Source: a bacterium
GTDB taxonomy: Bacteria; Zhuqueibacterota; Zhuqueibacteria; Residuimicrobiales; Oceaniaggregativiventaceae
Reading direction: 5' to 3'
Assembly (NCBI GenBank): GCA_029565675.1
Contig: JAKQNP010000051.1
Span: forward strand, 1-64,000
Length of the DNA stretch: 64,000 nt
In this document: positions 54,085 to 63,448 of the stretch, in pieces
Layout of the letters: each line of letters opens with the position of its first letter
How positions within the stretch are numbered: the first letter of the stretch is position 1
Position numbers and translations under genes: made by a program
Notes under the pieces: model-generated
The model's input: the letters and a program-made list of their open reading frames with translations, nothing else
Databases searched by the model: none
What the model was told of the DNA's origin: nothing

Positions 54085-56063
54085 CAGCGGACTCCAATGA
54101 TCCAAATGATCAGGATGATCAGAAAAATCAAGCCGTAGAGAATGTATTGTTGGGTGCGGCCGCTCTGAATCCAGGAAAATAGATTGAAAAAACGCTGCAG
54201 AAAATCGATCAGCGGCCGAACAAACCAACGTTCGACGATATCGTCGCTGTGGCTTTCATATCCAGCCATCGTCGGAAAGTAGCCTTGCGGAGATTCAAGT
54301 TTTTGATTTTGCGGAACGGCCAATTTAACCAACGCCATAAAGTTTGATGCAAACGAGCTGGCAGTATATTGCAGCCGCGGATCGCTGGCTTGATAGCCAC
54401 AATCCCAGGTTTTGAAAACGCTGACCGACCTGTTCCGGAGCAAAAGAAACCTCAGAAGGATGAAAAACAGAATCAAGCCGGTCAGAATCCAAAGTCCATG
54501 GGTGGCTTGCCAATAAATTTTCTGCAGAACCACGAAGGATTCGGGATCGGCAGCAAAGGGTCGGACGACCGATTCGACAAGCGGCAGCACCAGGGGAATA
54601 CCCAATCCGATCACCAGGATCAAACCGCCCAGGACAAACATGGGAGTCAAAAACCAGCCGGAAACTTCTTTCGGATGATGTTCTGCTGAGGTACGACTGT
54701 TGCCTTGAAAGATGATGCCAAAGACTTTGGTAAAGCAGATGGTCGCCATAATGCCGATAAAGGCCAGGCCCGTAAGACAGACCAGGGACGCCAGATTGGT
54801 TGCCATTTGCGCAGCTGCCAGACCTTTGGCGGCACCGATGTAAACAGCGAACTCGCTGATGAAACCGTTCAGCGGCGGCAGACCGCAGATCGCCAGAGAG
54901 GCAAGAAGAAAAAGAGCGGCGGTGACCGGCATGGCATGCTGCAAACCGCCCAGCTTTTCTATATTGCGCGTATGGGTCTGGCTGTAGATCGCCCCAGCCG
55001 CATAAAACAGCAAGCTTTTGAAAGTAAAATGGTTAAACACATGCAGAATTGCGCCTGTAAAACCCGCCAGTGAGAGAAATGCATTGCCGCTTATCCGGCC
55101 GATCATCCCCATGCCGATGCCAATTCCAATGATGCCGATATTTTCAATGCTGTGATATGCCAAAAGCCTTTTTAAATCGTGTTGCGCGATGGCATTCATG
55201 ACCCCCAGAATGCCGGATACCCATCCGACACCAAACACCAGGTAAGCCAACCAGGGAGCCGGAATGCCGATGATCAGGATTATCCGCAGGATACCGTAAA
55301 TCCCTGTTTTGATCATAATTCCGGACATCAGCGCCGATACCGCACTGGGAGCGGCCGGATGAGCCAGGGGCAGCCAGGTGTGCATGGGAATGAAGCCGGC
55401 TTTGACTCCGAAACCGATGAAAAACAACAAAAAGAGAATCACAGTTTTGCTGTTGTCGATTCCGCTCAGCAGCGCGAACGATGCAAAGTTCATATCGCCG
55501 GTCAACAGGCTGGCCCAACTGAAGGCTGCGATCAACAGGGCCGCACCAAATTGCATGGCGATGAAATAGTAGAGCGATGCCCGGTGCACTTTTGCTTTAT
55601 CGTTGTCAAAACTGACCAGGAAAAACGAGGCCAGCGACATCAACTCCCAGACGATGATGAACAGCAGAGCATTCTGCACGAGTACGACCAGAAGCATAGA
55701 GACAGTCAAAAATCCCAAAAAGAAATAGTAAGCGCCCAGCGCAGAGACGGGATTTTTGTAATTCATTTTCATGTAACCGATAGAATAGATGGCGGCCAAT
55801 AATCCGCCGAGGGAAATGATCAGCAGAAAGAAAGCGGCAAGCCCATCCATCAGCAAAAGAGCTCTGCCAATGGGAAATGGAAATGGCACGACCAGCGACT
55901 GTGTCTGACCATCCAACAGCACTGAAAAAGCGGTCGGCAAAATGAACAACTGTGCCAATGCGGCACCACAGAGAAACAGCCGACCTTTGATCTTTTGCCC
56001 GACAAACAATTCACCCATCCCGCCGGCGAAAAAGAGCAAAATTCCAATAATCAGGTGATTCAT
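54084..56063 (-). CDS. Proton/sodium-pumping membrane subunit (HyfB/NuoL-like)
   Basis: This is a 659-residue NuoL/MrpA-type subunit with about 16 helices. Conserved Glu lies in 'VWELMSLASFFLVSFD', conserved Lys in 'GFGVKAGFIPMHTWLPLAHP', and the family blocks 'APSAVSALMSGIMIKTGIYG' and 'LLAYHSIENIGIIGIGIGMG' are intact. A C-terminal extension ends in a helix ('ILYGLIFLIILIIWIIG'). Both start and stop overlap neighbours (TGATG), so it is tightly coupled to the regulator upstream and the HyfC-like gene downstream. Confidence 0.93.
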   Translation of the reverse strand: MNHLIIGILLFFAGGMGELFVGQKIKGRLFLCGAALAQLFILPTAFSVLLDGQTQSLVVPFPFPIGRALLLMDGLAAFFLLIISLGGLLAAIYSIGYMKMNYKNPVSALGAYYFFLGFLTVSMLLVVLVQNALLFIIVWELMSLASFFLVSFDNDKAKVHRASLYYFIAMQFGAALLIAAFSWASLLTGDMNFASFALLSGIDNSKTVILFLLFFIGFGVKAGFIPMHTWLPLAHPAAPSAVSALMSGIMIKTGIYGILRIILIIGIPAPWLAYLVFGVGWVSGILGVMNAIAQHDLKRLLAYHSIENIGIIGIGIGMGMIGRISGNAFLSLAGFTGAILHVFNHFTFKSLLFYAAGAIYSQTHTRNIEKLGGLQHAMPVTAALFLLASLAICGLPPLNGFISEFAVYIGAAKGLAAAQMATNLASLVCLTGLAFIGIMATICFTKVFGIIFQGNSRTSAEHHPKEVSGWFLTPMFVLGGLILVIGLGIPLVLPLVESVVRPFAADPESFVVLQKIYWQATHGLWILTGLILFFILLRFLLLRNRSVSVFKTWDCGYQASDPRLQYTASSFASNFMALVKLAVPQNQKLESPQGYFPTMAGYESHSDDIVERWFVRPLIDFLQRFFNLFSWIQSGRTQQYILYGLIFLIILIIWIIGVR

Positions 56064-56749
56064 CAGTTCTCCGCTGCTTTGTTATGCCATTTCATCTCTT
56101 GATCTCGCACAAATGCCAGAAGCTCTTTTTGCGTTGCCTGCACCTCCAACAAGGCCCGAAAATCCTCCATCTGACATAAATAGGAGATTTTGGCCAACAC
56201 TTCAAGATGTCGCTTCGGACTGAAGGTGAGGAGGATGAACAGCGTATGCACCGGTTGACTGTCCAGGGCGCCAAAATCCACCGGCTGCTGCAAATAGCAG
56301 ACTGAAATGCTGGCGTCTTCGATGTTGGTAATCAACGGAGTCCGCGGATGCGGAATGGCAATGCCGTGACCGATGGCGGTCGACATCATCTGCTCGCGGT
56401 TCACCAGCGCACTGGAGATTTGCTCCGGATCTATCGATTCCGGATTGGGGATGCTTTTGATGGCATTTTGCAGGACCTCGATGACGGTGCGGCCTTCGAT
56501 ACCCGTATGAACGCCCCCCTTTTGCAGGAGATCAGCAAAGTTGGTCGGCCGTTTGGCAAGAGTCAGATCGAGTGCCTTTGACGACAATTCGATCTTGTTG
56601 CTCAATATCCATTCATTGATTTCGGCGCGGCTGAACCGATACTGATGATGAATTCGGTAGCAAGGGATCTTTTTTTCCTTGATCCAGCGATATACCGTTT
56701 TCTCCGATACCTGCAAATAGTCGACAATGTCCTTGATTTTGAGATCCAT
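56063..56749 (-). CDS. Helix-turn-helix plus EIIA (PTS type 2) regulator
   Basis: This 228-residue protein has an N-terminal excisionase/MerR-type HTH (residues 1-52, 'IVDYLQVSEKTVYRWIKEKK', 'YRFSRAEINEWI'). A C-terminal EIIA-fructose/nitrogen-type domain (about 70-215) carries the phosphorylatable His134 in 'GHGIAIPHPRTPL'. It is the first gene of the complex operon and overlaps the pump subunit. The domain pair suggests a phosphorylation-sensitive DNA-binding regulator of this operon. No PTS permease is nearby, so EIIA would act as a signalling rather than a sugar-import domain. Confidence 0.9.
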   Translation of the reverse strand: MDLKIKDIVDYLQVSEKTVYRWIKEKKIPCYRIHHQYRFSRAEINEWILSNKIELSSKALDLTLAKRPTNFADLLQKGGVHTGIEGRTVIEVLQNAIKSIPNPESIDPEQISSALVNREQMMSTAIGHGIAIPHPRTPLITNIEDASISVCYLQQPVDFGALDSQPVHTLFILLTFSPKRHLEVLAKISYLCQMEDFRALLEVQATQKELLAFVRDQEMKWHNKAAEN

Positions 56750-57136
56750 CCTTCGGTCCCTTTATATTGCCCGCCAAATTTGTGCGGCTCACCTGATTAT
56801 CGAAAATGCCATTTATCGGTTGTTGCGCCAATGCAAGTCCTTGCCTGTGCCCTTGATAGGTCGCACAAGAATAATTCGTTTCTCAATTTCTCTGTTTGAG
56901 CCCGAGAACCGGGATTTTTCAGCCGATTTGGGTGGGATAACCGGCTTGCAGCGGAAAAACGCCCAATATACCCAATTGTCCGGTAAAAAGAAAGAAAATA
57001 AATAATTTCCTTTGATGTCTTGTATTGAGCAGTTCTTGGCAGAGACAACAGGTCCAGCTGCGGATTTTAAGTGAAGTCAGGTGTTGCAGCGCGATTCAGG
57101 CCACAAGGATTTAGACCCTTGTGGTCATTTTATGCT
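56750..57136 (-). promoter_or_regulatory. Probable promoter region of the complex operon
   Basis: The 387-bp gap lies between the antiporter stop and the regulator start. It holds a hairpin CCACAAGG/CCTTGTGG (57101-57124) 13 bp after the antiporter stop, without a T-run on the minus strand. On the minus strand TATATT (56970-56975) could be a -10 box but no good -35 precedes it. No gene is seen. Confidence 0.3.
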
Positions 57137-58897
57137 TTATTTCTCACTGGCCCTTCTCTGCCTGCCGGATTTGTTTCGTCGTGTTCTCTTGCTTTTGCCG
57201 AACGTCAACAGCCCGGTCAAAATCTGAAAAAGAGCGGCGGAGTTCGGAGCCTCGCCGATCAATCGGCGGTTTTCATCGTTTTCCATGGTCCTGGCGATCG
57301 AGGCGAGGATTTGCACATGCAGGTCTGCCGTCGTCGTGGGGGTGGCCAGCAAAAAAATGCTGTGCACCGGGTCTCCGTCAGGCGCATCCCATTCTATTCC
57401 TGCAGGCGAACGGCCAAAGGCCAGCAATGGATTAGTAAGGCCGTCCAGGCGCAAATGCGGGATTGCCACTCCTTTGCCGATGGCAGTGCCGAGTTCATCT
57501 TCGCGCTCCATCACGCCATCGACGATCGACGCCAAGCCTGCAGCCTGCGGTTGTCGGTCCAGAACAGCGACCAGTTGGGCAATCGCATCGGCCCGGCTTT
57601 TGGCTTTCAATGTGGCGATGACGGCGTCCTGGGCTAAGAAATGTGCCGGAGATACAGCCGCCCGGCGCGATAAAGAATTGGCCATCAGCGGCCCGACGAG
57701 ACTCGAGGTCAGCATGGCCGAAAAAAGAATCGCGACCATGACCGGCGGCGTAATCAGCCCGGCTTCCAACGCCAACATGGCAACCACGATTTCCATCATG
57801 CCGCCGGAAATATGGGCAATGGCGATCAGATCTCGATTCACCCGCGGCACCCGGCTTCGCGTCACCCCCAGCCATGTGCCGATGTAGCGCACCGCGATGG
57901 TGGCGCTGCAGATCAACACGATCAGCCGTAGATCAAAGTTCGCGAAAAAGTCGATTTTCAATCCGATGGTGGCGAAAAACAGCGGTGCAAACAGGGAATG
58001 CACCATTTGCGAAATCATACCCCGTGTTTGTTCCGACAAGCTTTTGGCTTCACCGACCAATACACCCGCAAGGAAGTAGCCATAGAGGGAGTGGATGCCC
58101 AATTTCTGGGCTATCGCCCCGAGCAGCAAGGCCAGCAAGACAGTGATGGTAAAGCTGGAGCTTGGTTCAGGCAAGCGGCTCCAATGAACCGCTTCGAACA
58201 AGTTCGTCGAAATGCGCCGGCCGACGGTGAGAATCAACACTGCCAAACAGACTGTAATGACAAAAACCCAAACAGCCTTTTGCATCAGAAAGGTTTCCTG
58301 GCTGGCGATTCCCAAAACGATGGTATGAATAACCCAACCAAAGACCTCGTTGACGGTCAGAGCTGAAATAATTAAAAAACCGAGATCGGTTTTGAGCAAT
58401 CTCAGGTCTTGCAGCATTTTTGCGATGACCGACAGTGCGCTGATGTTCATTACCGTCGCCATGAAAATCGAGTAGAGAATGCGCTGGTCTGGATTGCCCA
58501 TATATTTTACAGGCAGGATGGCAACGACGGCCAGCGCGATAGCCACTGGAAAGACAATATGGCCGAACGCAATCCTCAGGGCGCTGCCGCGTTGGCGCCA
58601 GGCAATTGAAAAGTCGATTTCGATTCCCGTATCCAACAACAAAAACAACACCCCCAACTGGGAGACCGTTTCCAGCATGTTGTTTTGGATGGGATCGGCC
58701 GGGAACAGAGCCCCGTGCAGGCCAGGCCAAAATTGGCCGAGAATGGTTGGTCCAAGGACGACGCCGACGAGAATTTCGGCGGTCAGTGTCGGTTGTTTCC
58801 ATCGGCGAAAAAGCTCGCCGAGCCCCCTTGCGCAGCCCATGAGTATGAAAAGCTGAACGAGAAACAAGAAAATGTGCGATTCATCATGGTAATGCAT
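57137..58897 (-). CDS. CPA2 cation:proton antiporter with C-terminal EIIA domain
   Basis: This 586-residue protein has about 12-13 membrane helices of the Na+/H+ exchanger (KefB/GerN) fold in residues 1-395, including 'VLLALLLGAIAQKLGIHS' and 'GYFLAGVLVGEAKSL'. An EIIA-2 domain at about 430-575 carries a potential phospho-His481 in 'GKGVAIPHLRLDG'. Architectures of this type are known but uncommon, and imply antiport controlled by phosphorylation or by partner binding. It lies just upstream of the HTH-EIIA/respiratory-complex operon, same strand, with a 387-bp gap. Confidence 0.9.
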   Translation of the reverse strand: MHYHDESHIFLFLVQLFILMGCARGLGELFRRWKQPTLTAEILVGVVLGPTILGQFWPGLHGALFPADPIQNNMLETVSQLGVLFLLLDTGIEIDFSIAWRQRGSALRIAFGHIVFPVAIALAVVAILPVKYMGNPDQRILYSIFMATVMNISALSVIAKMLQDLRLLKTDLGFLIISALTVNEVFGWVIHTIVLGIASQETFLMQKAVWVFVITVCLAVLILTVGRRISTNLFEAVHWSRLPEPSSSFTITVLLALLLGAIAQKLGIHSLYGYFLAGVLVGEAKSLSEQTRGMISQMVHSLFAPLFFATIGLKIDFFANFDLRLIVLICSATIAVRYIGTWLGVTRSRVPRVNRDLIAIAHISGGMMEIVVAMLALEAGLITPPVMVAILFSAMLTSSLVGPLMANSLSRRAAVSPAHFLAQDAVIATLKAKSRADAIAQLVAVLDRQPQAAGLASIVDGVMEREDELGTAIGKGVAIPHLRLDGLTNPLLAFGRSPAGIEWDAPDGDPVHSIFLLATPTTTADLHVQILASIARTMENDENRRLIGEAPNSAALFQILTGLLTFGKSKRTRRNKSGRQRRASEK

Positions 58898-59005
58898 CTT
58901 CTGGTCTCATTTTGAGTGCGGAAAGAGCTGTGACAATCCCCATGAGCGCATCGGCATGGTTTAACCCTGCAAATCCGCTGCAGGGGTGGTTTGCTGTGCT
59001 GCCGA

Positions 59006-59449
59006 TTATGGTTTCTGCGATAACCTGTTTTCGATGGCGCGCAGCAGCTTTTCGGGTTCATCTGTGCCGATGCGAAACCGCTTGCCGTTTTTAAGCACGA
59101 GTTCAACGGCATCAAAACCCGATACATTCCACAACCAACCCGATCCCGGCATCCAGCGAATGCCCCACCCTGTGCACCAATGATTGGTTATTTTTTTAAC
59201 CTGCTGGATTTTATCGAGCGGGATTCTCTTGTGGATCAGTCCCATGCCAAAGCGGCATTCCAATAGGCCATTGTTGATCTGCACAGTGAGCGAATGAAAG
59301 AGGATTAAAACTGCGCCGAGAAGAATCAGTGTCGCGAAAACCGGTGGATCCATGGTTCCTGTATTTAAAGCAATCGCCAGGGTTAAAATAATGGCAATCG
59401 CCAGAACCACGATGATCGTGGTTCCTGTTTGAGTGTGGTGATATTCCAT
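59006..59449 (-). CDS. Small membrane protein with PH-like domain
   Basis: This 147-residue protein has two membrane helices (about residues 12-30 and 36-52) followed by a PH-like bPH2 domain: 'LLECRFGMGLIHKRIPLDKI', 'GFDAVELVLKNGKRFRIGTDEP' in part. It resembles YdbS/DUF304-type membrane proteins of unknown function. The start is well set by GGAGGAAAAAG before the ATG. The 108-bp gap to the antiporter start (58898) holds nothing obvious. Confidence 0.78.
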   Translation of the reverse strand: MEYHHTQTGTTIIVVLAIAIILTLAIALNTGTMDPPVFATLILLGAVLILFHSLTVQINNGLLECRFGMGLIHKRIPLDKIQQVKKITNHWCTGWGIRWMPGSGWLWNVSGFDAVELVLKNGKRFRIGTDEPEKLLRAIENRLSQKP

Positions 59450-59505
59450 CTTTTTCCTCCAATTAACCTGAAGCGCGGACAGCTGTGAGCCCGAATGTTT
59501 ATTTT

Positions 59506-59715
59506 CTATTTGTTCAGCAGGCGAATAATAAATTCGGTGTAATCGCCTTCTTCTGTTTCAAAGTTGATTTGGCCCCCGTGTCCGTGGACAACGATGTCAT
59601 AGCTGATCGATAAACCGAGCCCCGTGCCCTGTCCGGCTGGTTTGGTGGTGAAAAAAGGATTGAATATTTTGCAGCGGGAAAGAGCCCCTCGCAGGAGGTC
59701 AGCAAGATGGTCCAA
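59506..59715 (-). pseudogene. Histidine-kinase C-terminal remnant
   Basis: Residues 16-69 of the frame match the end of a histidine-kinase ATPase domain: '[20 protein letters not shown]' (F and G2 boxes), then '[20 protein letters not shown]'. The N, G1 and dimerisation parts are absent, so it cannot act as a kinase. Just upstream, an ATG at 59735 with AAAGGG opens a lipoprotein-like signal ('[14 protein letters not shown]') in another frame, which runs into the remnant. This looks like a deletion that joined the start of one gene to the tail of another. Confidence 0.7.
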
Positions 59716-59834
59716 AGAAGCAAAATTTTATTCATTTTGTTGCCCTTTGGGAATTTCCTGAATCGCCTAAAACCTTGAGTAAATTTAAAACAAGTTTCCT
59801 GTACACTTGTGCTTTTTTTGTTCTGATGACGGCT

Positions 59835-62009
59835 CTAATTTTTGTGCCGATATTTATCGGTATAAAGGCCGATCTTTTGCATCGGGATTTTTTGAAAGCC
59901 CAGTTCCCATGCGGGCGAATCGGCTTTTAAGCGAAAGTCGTTATTGGCTGCATCGACAAACCCTGGATCACGGTCGGTCACCCGGTTGCCGCTGCTCTCC
60001 AATTGTTGCACAGCCGCTGTATCTTTTTTTGTATAGGTGGCGGCATAGCCGATATGATAGGGATCGTAATCCGGAGTCCATTTTTTTGTCAACACCAGCA
60101 GGAGGCTATCACAAATCAGATTGTTGCGCACAATCAAACGGGACTGGTCGATCTCTTCAGAAAGGTCGAGAAAGATTCCATTGCAGCTGATGTTGTTGCT
60201 GACCTCGTGTCCATACGGCATTCCCACATCCTGATCCAAATAGGTCGGCAGTTTGGGGTATTTGACGCTGTAGGGCGGATTTTGATAATCCAGAGCGTGC
60301 ATCTTTTCGACGATTTTCCATGGGCCAGCAGGCTGAAAATAGTTTTTGTGGGGCCATAAATAGATGTTGACCGACGGGTGGCAGTCGATAAAGATATTGT
60401 TCTGCACCCGATTGTCGCGACCGCTGTTAAAAAAGACGCCGATATCCACCTGATAGAGGATGTTGCCAAAGATCGTGGTGTTGGAGCCGGGCAAGTCCAG
60501 ATAGATGGCGCGAAAACCGCCTTCGCCGCGGCCATGACAGTGATGAATGGCGTTGTAGCGGATCACCGTGCCCTGGTCAGTGTAATCGGCGCCGGTGTTG
60601 ATGCCGCCGACATCGCCGCTCTCGTGGGCCAGATCGTAGAGTTCGTTGTATTCGATGAGGTGGTCATTGCCGTAATATTGAATGCCCGATCCGGGGCTGT
60701 TGTGGATTTCATTGTGGCGGATGTTGTTGCCAACACCCTCCATCCAGATACCGGTATTGAACATGTGCACGATCTGCCCATATTTATAGATATGGTTGTT
60801 TTCTGCCAGATTGTTGCCCGGCAGCAGCAGTTTTTTATCACCGCCGGATATTTTGATGGCTGTTCCGCCCACATCATGAATATCGCAGCCGATGATGCGG
60901 TTATCGTTGCCGTGGATGACGACGGCTGTATCGCTGCCGAAATTTCTGATCAGGCAGCCGGCGATTAAATGATGATCGCCGTTTTGTATTCTGATGGCGG
61001 CTCTGTTGCCGCATTCAAGAATTAAATTTTTAAACGTGATTTTCGAACAGTTGTGCAATTCGACCATGTTTTCATCGAGTAGCGAGAGAATCGCCTCATT
61101 CGGGATAATCTGTTCCGGCGGTATAAAATAGAGCAGATGGTTTTGCTTGTCCAATACCCATTCACCTGGGGCATCCAATTCTTCCAGTACGTTGAGGTAA
61201 TGGTAGCGCTGCCCCTTTTCATAACCATAATAGTGGTGTGGTGCGGCCGGATAGATCAATTGCCGCACCGTGTCTATAGCCTCTATTTTTTGGTAGGTAT
61301 CGCGCCAGTCCCAAACCCAGAAACCGTGCATCCAGATATCGTCGTTTGGCTGCCAGCTGGCCGGACGTTTGTCCTCATAGCTGAATTTGCCGTAATGTTT
61401 GCCGGCCGGCAGGCCGAATTTTATGACTTTATAATCACCTGGATGAAATAATTGATGGCCATGTTGAGGAACATCTGCTATCAGCAGCCAATCCTGATTC
61501 GGGTAGCGGGCCGGCTGCATGCGTTTTCCATTGTAATAGAGATTCATTCTCAACGGCGGATCGCTGTACCGGGTGATACCGAGAGCGCTCAGATCGCTGA
61601 CCACAACGCGATGGCGAACATTGGCGTGCAACCGATGCAGGATCTTTTCATCTTGCAACGGTTGAAAATTAGTCAACGCAACGCCCCCGGTCAGGCGAAC
61701 CTCCTCTCCCTGGTAGGCAGCCCAAACGATGTTTTTTTTCTTTTTTTCAGAAAAGAAAAGAGTTTGCTGGACTGGATAGATGCCGCCGCGCAGATAGAGG
61801 GTAACCGGCAGATTGGAGGAGTCACTTGCTGCCTGAGCCCTGCGGAGGGTGCGAAATGGGCCATCGGTTTGTTTTTTGTTGGCCGATGCCAGGGTTCCGG
61901 ACCAGCTGTCGTCACCAGAAGGAGAGAGGTAAAAGATTTTTTCTTGGGCAGGAGCACAAAAGAAGAACTGCAAACATATCAGGAAAAAAATCAATCGCAA
62001 AGCGTGCAT
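59835..62009 (-). CDS. Secreted right-handed parallel beta-helix protein
   Basis: This 724-residue exported protein has a signal peptide ('LRLIFFLICLQFFFCAPAQ') followed by 'IFYLSPSGDDSWSGTLASAN' and 'GPFRTLRRAQAA', the typical opening of parallel beta-helix glycan enzymes of the GH141 or polysaccharide-lyase type. A helix of repeated coils runs from about residue 290 to 560 ('NRIIGCDIHDVGGTAIKISG', 'NNIRHNEIHNSPGSGIQYYG', 'YNELYDLAHESGDVGG'). The exact enzyme class is not decidable. Start at 62009 is preferred because it opens the signal peptide; ATG 62066 is an alternative. Confidence 0.8.
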   Translation of the reverse strand: MHALRLIFFLICLQFFFCAPAQEKIFYLSPSGDDSWSGTLASANKKQTDGPFRTLRRAQAASDSSNLPVTLYLRGGIYPVQQTLFFSEKKKKNIVWAAYQGEEVRLTGGVALTNFQPLQDEKILHRLHANVRHRVVVSDLSALGITRYSDPPLRMNLYYNGKRMQPARYPNQDWLLIADVPQHGHQLFHPGDYKVIKFGLPAGKHYGKFSYEDKRPASWQPNDDIWMHGFWVWDWRDTYQKIEAIDTVRQLIYPAAPHHYYGYEKGQRYHYLNVLEELDAPGEWVLDKQNHLLYFIPPEQIIPNEAILSLLDENMVELHNCSKITFKNLILECGNRAAIRIQNGDHHLIAGCLIRNFGSDTAVVIHGNDNRIIGCDIHDVGGTAIKISGGDKKLLLPGNNLAENNHIYKYGQIVHMFNTGIWMEGVGNNIRHNEIHNSPGSGIQYYGNDHLIEYNELYDLAHESGDVGGINTGADYTDQGTVIRYNAIHHCHGRGEGGFRAIYLDLPGSNTTIFGNILYQVDIGVFFNSGRDNRVQNNIFIDCHPSVNIYLWPHKNYFQPAGPWKIVEKMHALDYQNPPYSVKYPKLPTYLDQDVGMPYGHEVSNNISCNGIFLDLSEEIDQSRLIVRNNLICDSLLLVLTKKWTPDYDPYHIGYAATYTKKDTAAVQQLESSGNRVTDRDPGFVDAANNDFRLKADSPAWELGFQKIPMQKIGLYTDKYRHKN

Positions 62010-62095
62010 CGATGCCGCTCTTAAACGGGGAGTTAGGCTCAGGTCATCAAGATGGCTTTGATTCATAAGCAAAAGGCAATCCTTTTTTGTCGCAT

Positions 62096-63448
62096 CTATT
62101 GGATATTCATCCCGGTGTTTTGGTTGTTGTACCTGAACTTGGGCCAATGCGCCCGGGTTTTGAGGCCCATGCTGGCAGTTTCAATGGCATAGAAATGGCC
62201 AGTTAGATCATTTATAAACAGAGTACCCATTGAACTCAAAGCGGGAGAACTCCAGGTAATGCCGCTTTTGGATTCAACCATCCACATTATCGAGCCGTTT
62301 TTGGGATCAAGCGCATAGACTCTGCCGAATTCATTGCCAAAGTACAGGGTACCATCCGAACCGATGGCCGGCGAAGAATAAATATCAAAGTGGCTTGATG
62401 GGACGTTGCTCGGCAGATCAGACGGCTCGAAAGTCCATTTTAGCGAGCCATCGGGATTTAACGCGATGAAAATGGAAGAGGGGTTGCCGCTGTTTGTCCC
62501 GAGATAGATCGTTCCGTCCTCATCGATGGCCGGCGATGACCGCATCGTGCACGAGTAGCCAAACGAATTCGTGTCGAATGACCACAGTATATCCCCGTTT
62601 GCCGATACCGCATAGACCACGCCGGGATTGGTGGCAATAACGATGGCACCATCGGTGCCGATTGCCGGAGAAGCAAAAACATGATCGTTTACTCCGAGTT
62701 CACGCGACCAGAGCGTGTGGCCGTCGGTCGGATCCAGGGCAGTCAACGGAATATTGTGATAGACAAAGTAAAGGATGTTGTCTTTTCCGATGACCGGCGT
62801 GTTGCGGATATCTTCTACTGCCGGATTGAACCGCGCCCACTTGAGAGTGCCATCGGGATTGATCGCATAGAGTCCACCCGCGGCGGCATAGATTGTGCCA
62901 TCAAGGGAAACAGCTGGAGCGGATTGACCGACATCGATCATTCCTCGCGGAGTTGGATTGATATCAAAGGTCCAGGCCAATTGACCGCTCTCCGTAAGCC
63001 GATACAAAATGTCGTGCCGACTTCCCTGTCCAGCAGAAAGATTGCGCTCCGATGCAACAAAGACAATCGATCCATCCGGGCAGATGGCAGGAGTTGAACG
63101 AACTTCTCGGCTTCCGAGCTGAAATTTCCACGATACTTTGCCGGTTGAAACCGCAACCGCATAGAGTGCATTTTTGCTGGATGGATTTGCTAAAATTCCG
63201 GATGATGTGCCGAAGTAAACCATCTTTTCGTCCAGGCTAAGCGCCGGAGAACCATAATAGCTCTCCTCTTCTGCCTTAAAAGTCCAGAGCAGGCGCTTAT
63301 CACTTTTTTCTTCAGGACCGTTGACTTTATCGCACGCAGCGGTCATGACGAAGAGAACACAACAGAAAAGGTTGCGAATTTGTTTTAAACGGGGCAGTTC
63401 GGTTATTAAAATTTGCGAGTTCGCCCTGGCTCGATGATGGGTCGCCAT
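62096..63448 (-). CDS. PQQ-type beta-propeller lipoprotein
   Basis: This 450-residue protein is probably a lipoprotein: after a basic stretch it has 'LFCCVLFVMTAACDK', a plausible lipobox with modified Cys. The rest is made of seven or eight PQQ-like blades with recurring 'SPALSLDEKMVYFGTSSG', 'SPAIGTDGAIVIATN' and 'SSPAIDEDGTIYLGTNSG' patterns. It has no obvious enzymatic residues; such propellers usually bind partners or glycans at the cell surface. ATG at 63448 is chosen because of AGGAG seven bases upstream; 63475 is an alternative. Confidence 0.82.
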   Translation of the reverse strand: MATHHRARANSQILITELPRLKQIRNLFCCVLFVMTAACDKVNGPEEKSDKRLLWTFKAEEESYYGSPALSLDEKMVYFGTSSGILANPSSKNALYAVAVSTGKVSWKFQLGSREVRSTPAICPDGSIVFVASERNLSAGQGSRHDILYRLTESGQLAWTFDINPTPRGMIDVGQSAPAVSLDGTIYAAAGGLYAINPDGTLKWARFNPAVEDIRNTPVIGKDNILYFVYHNIPLTALDPTDGHTLWSRELGVNDHVFASPAIGTDGAIVIATNPGVVYAVSANGDILWSFDTNSFGYSCTMRSSPAIDEDGTIYLGTNSGNPSSIFIALNPDGSLKWTFEPSDLPSNVPSSHFDIYSSPAIGSDGTLYFGNEFGRVYALDPKNGSIMWMVESKSGITWSSPALSSMGTLFINDLTGHFYAIETASMGLKTRAHWPKFRYNNQNTGMNIQ

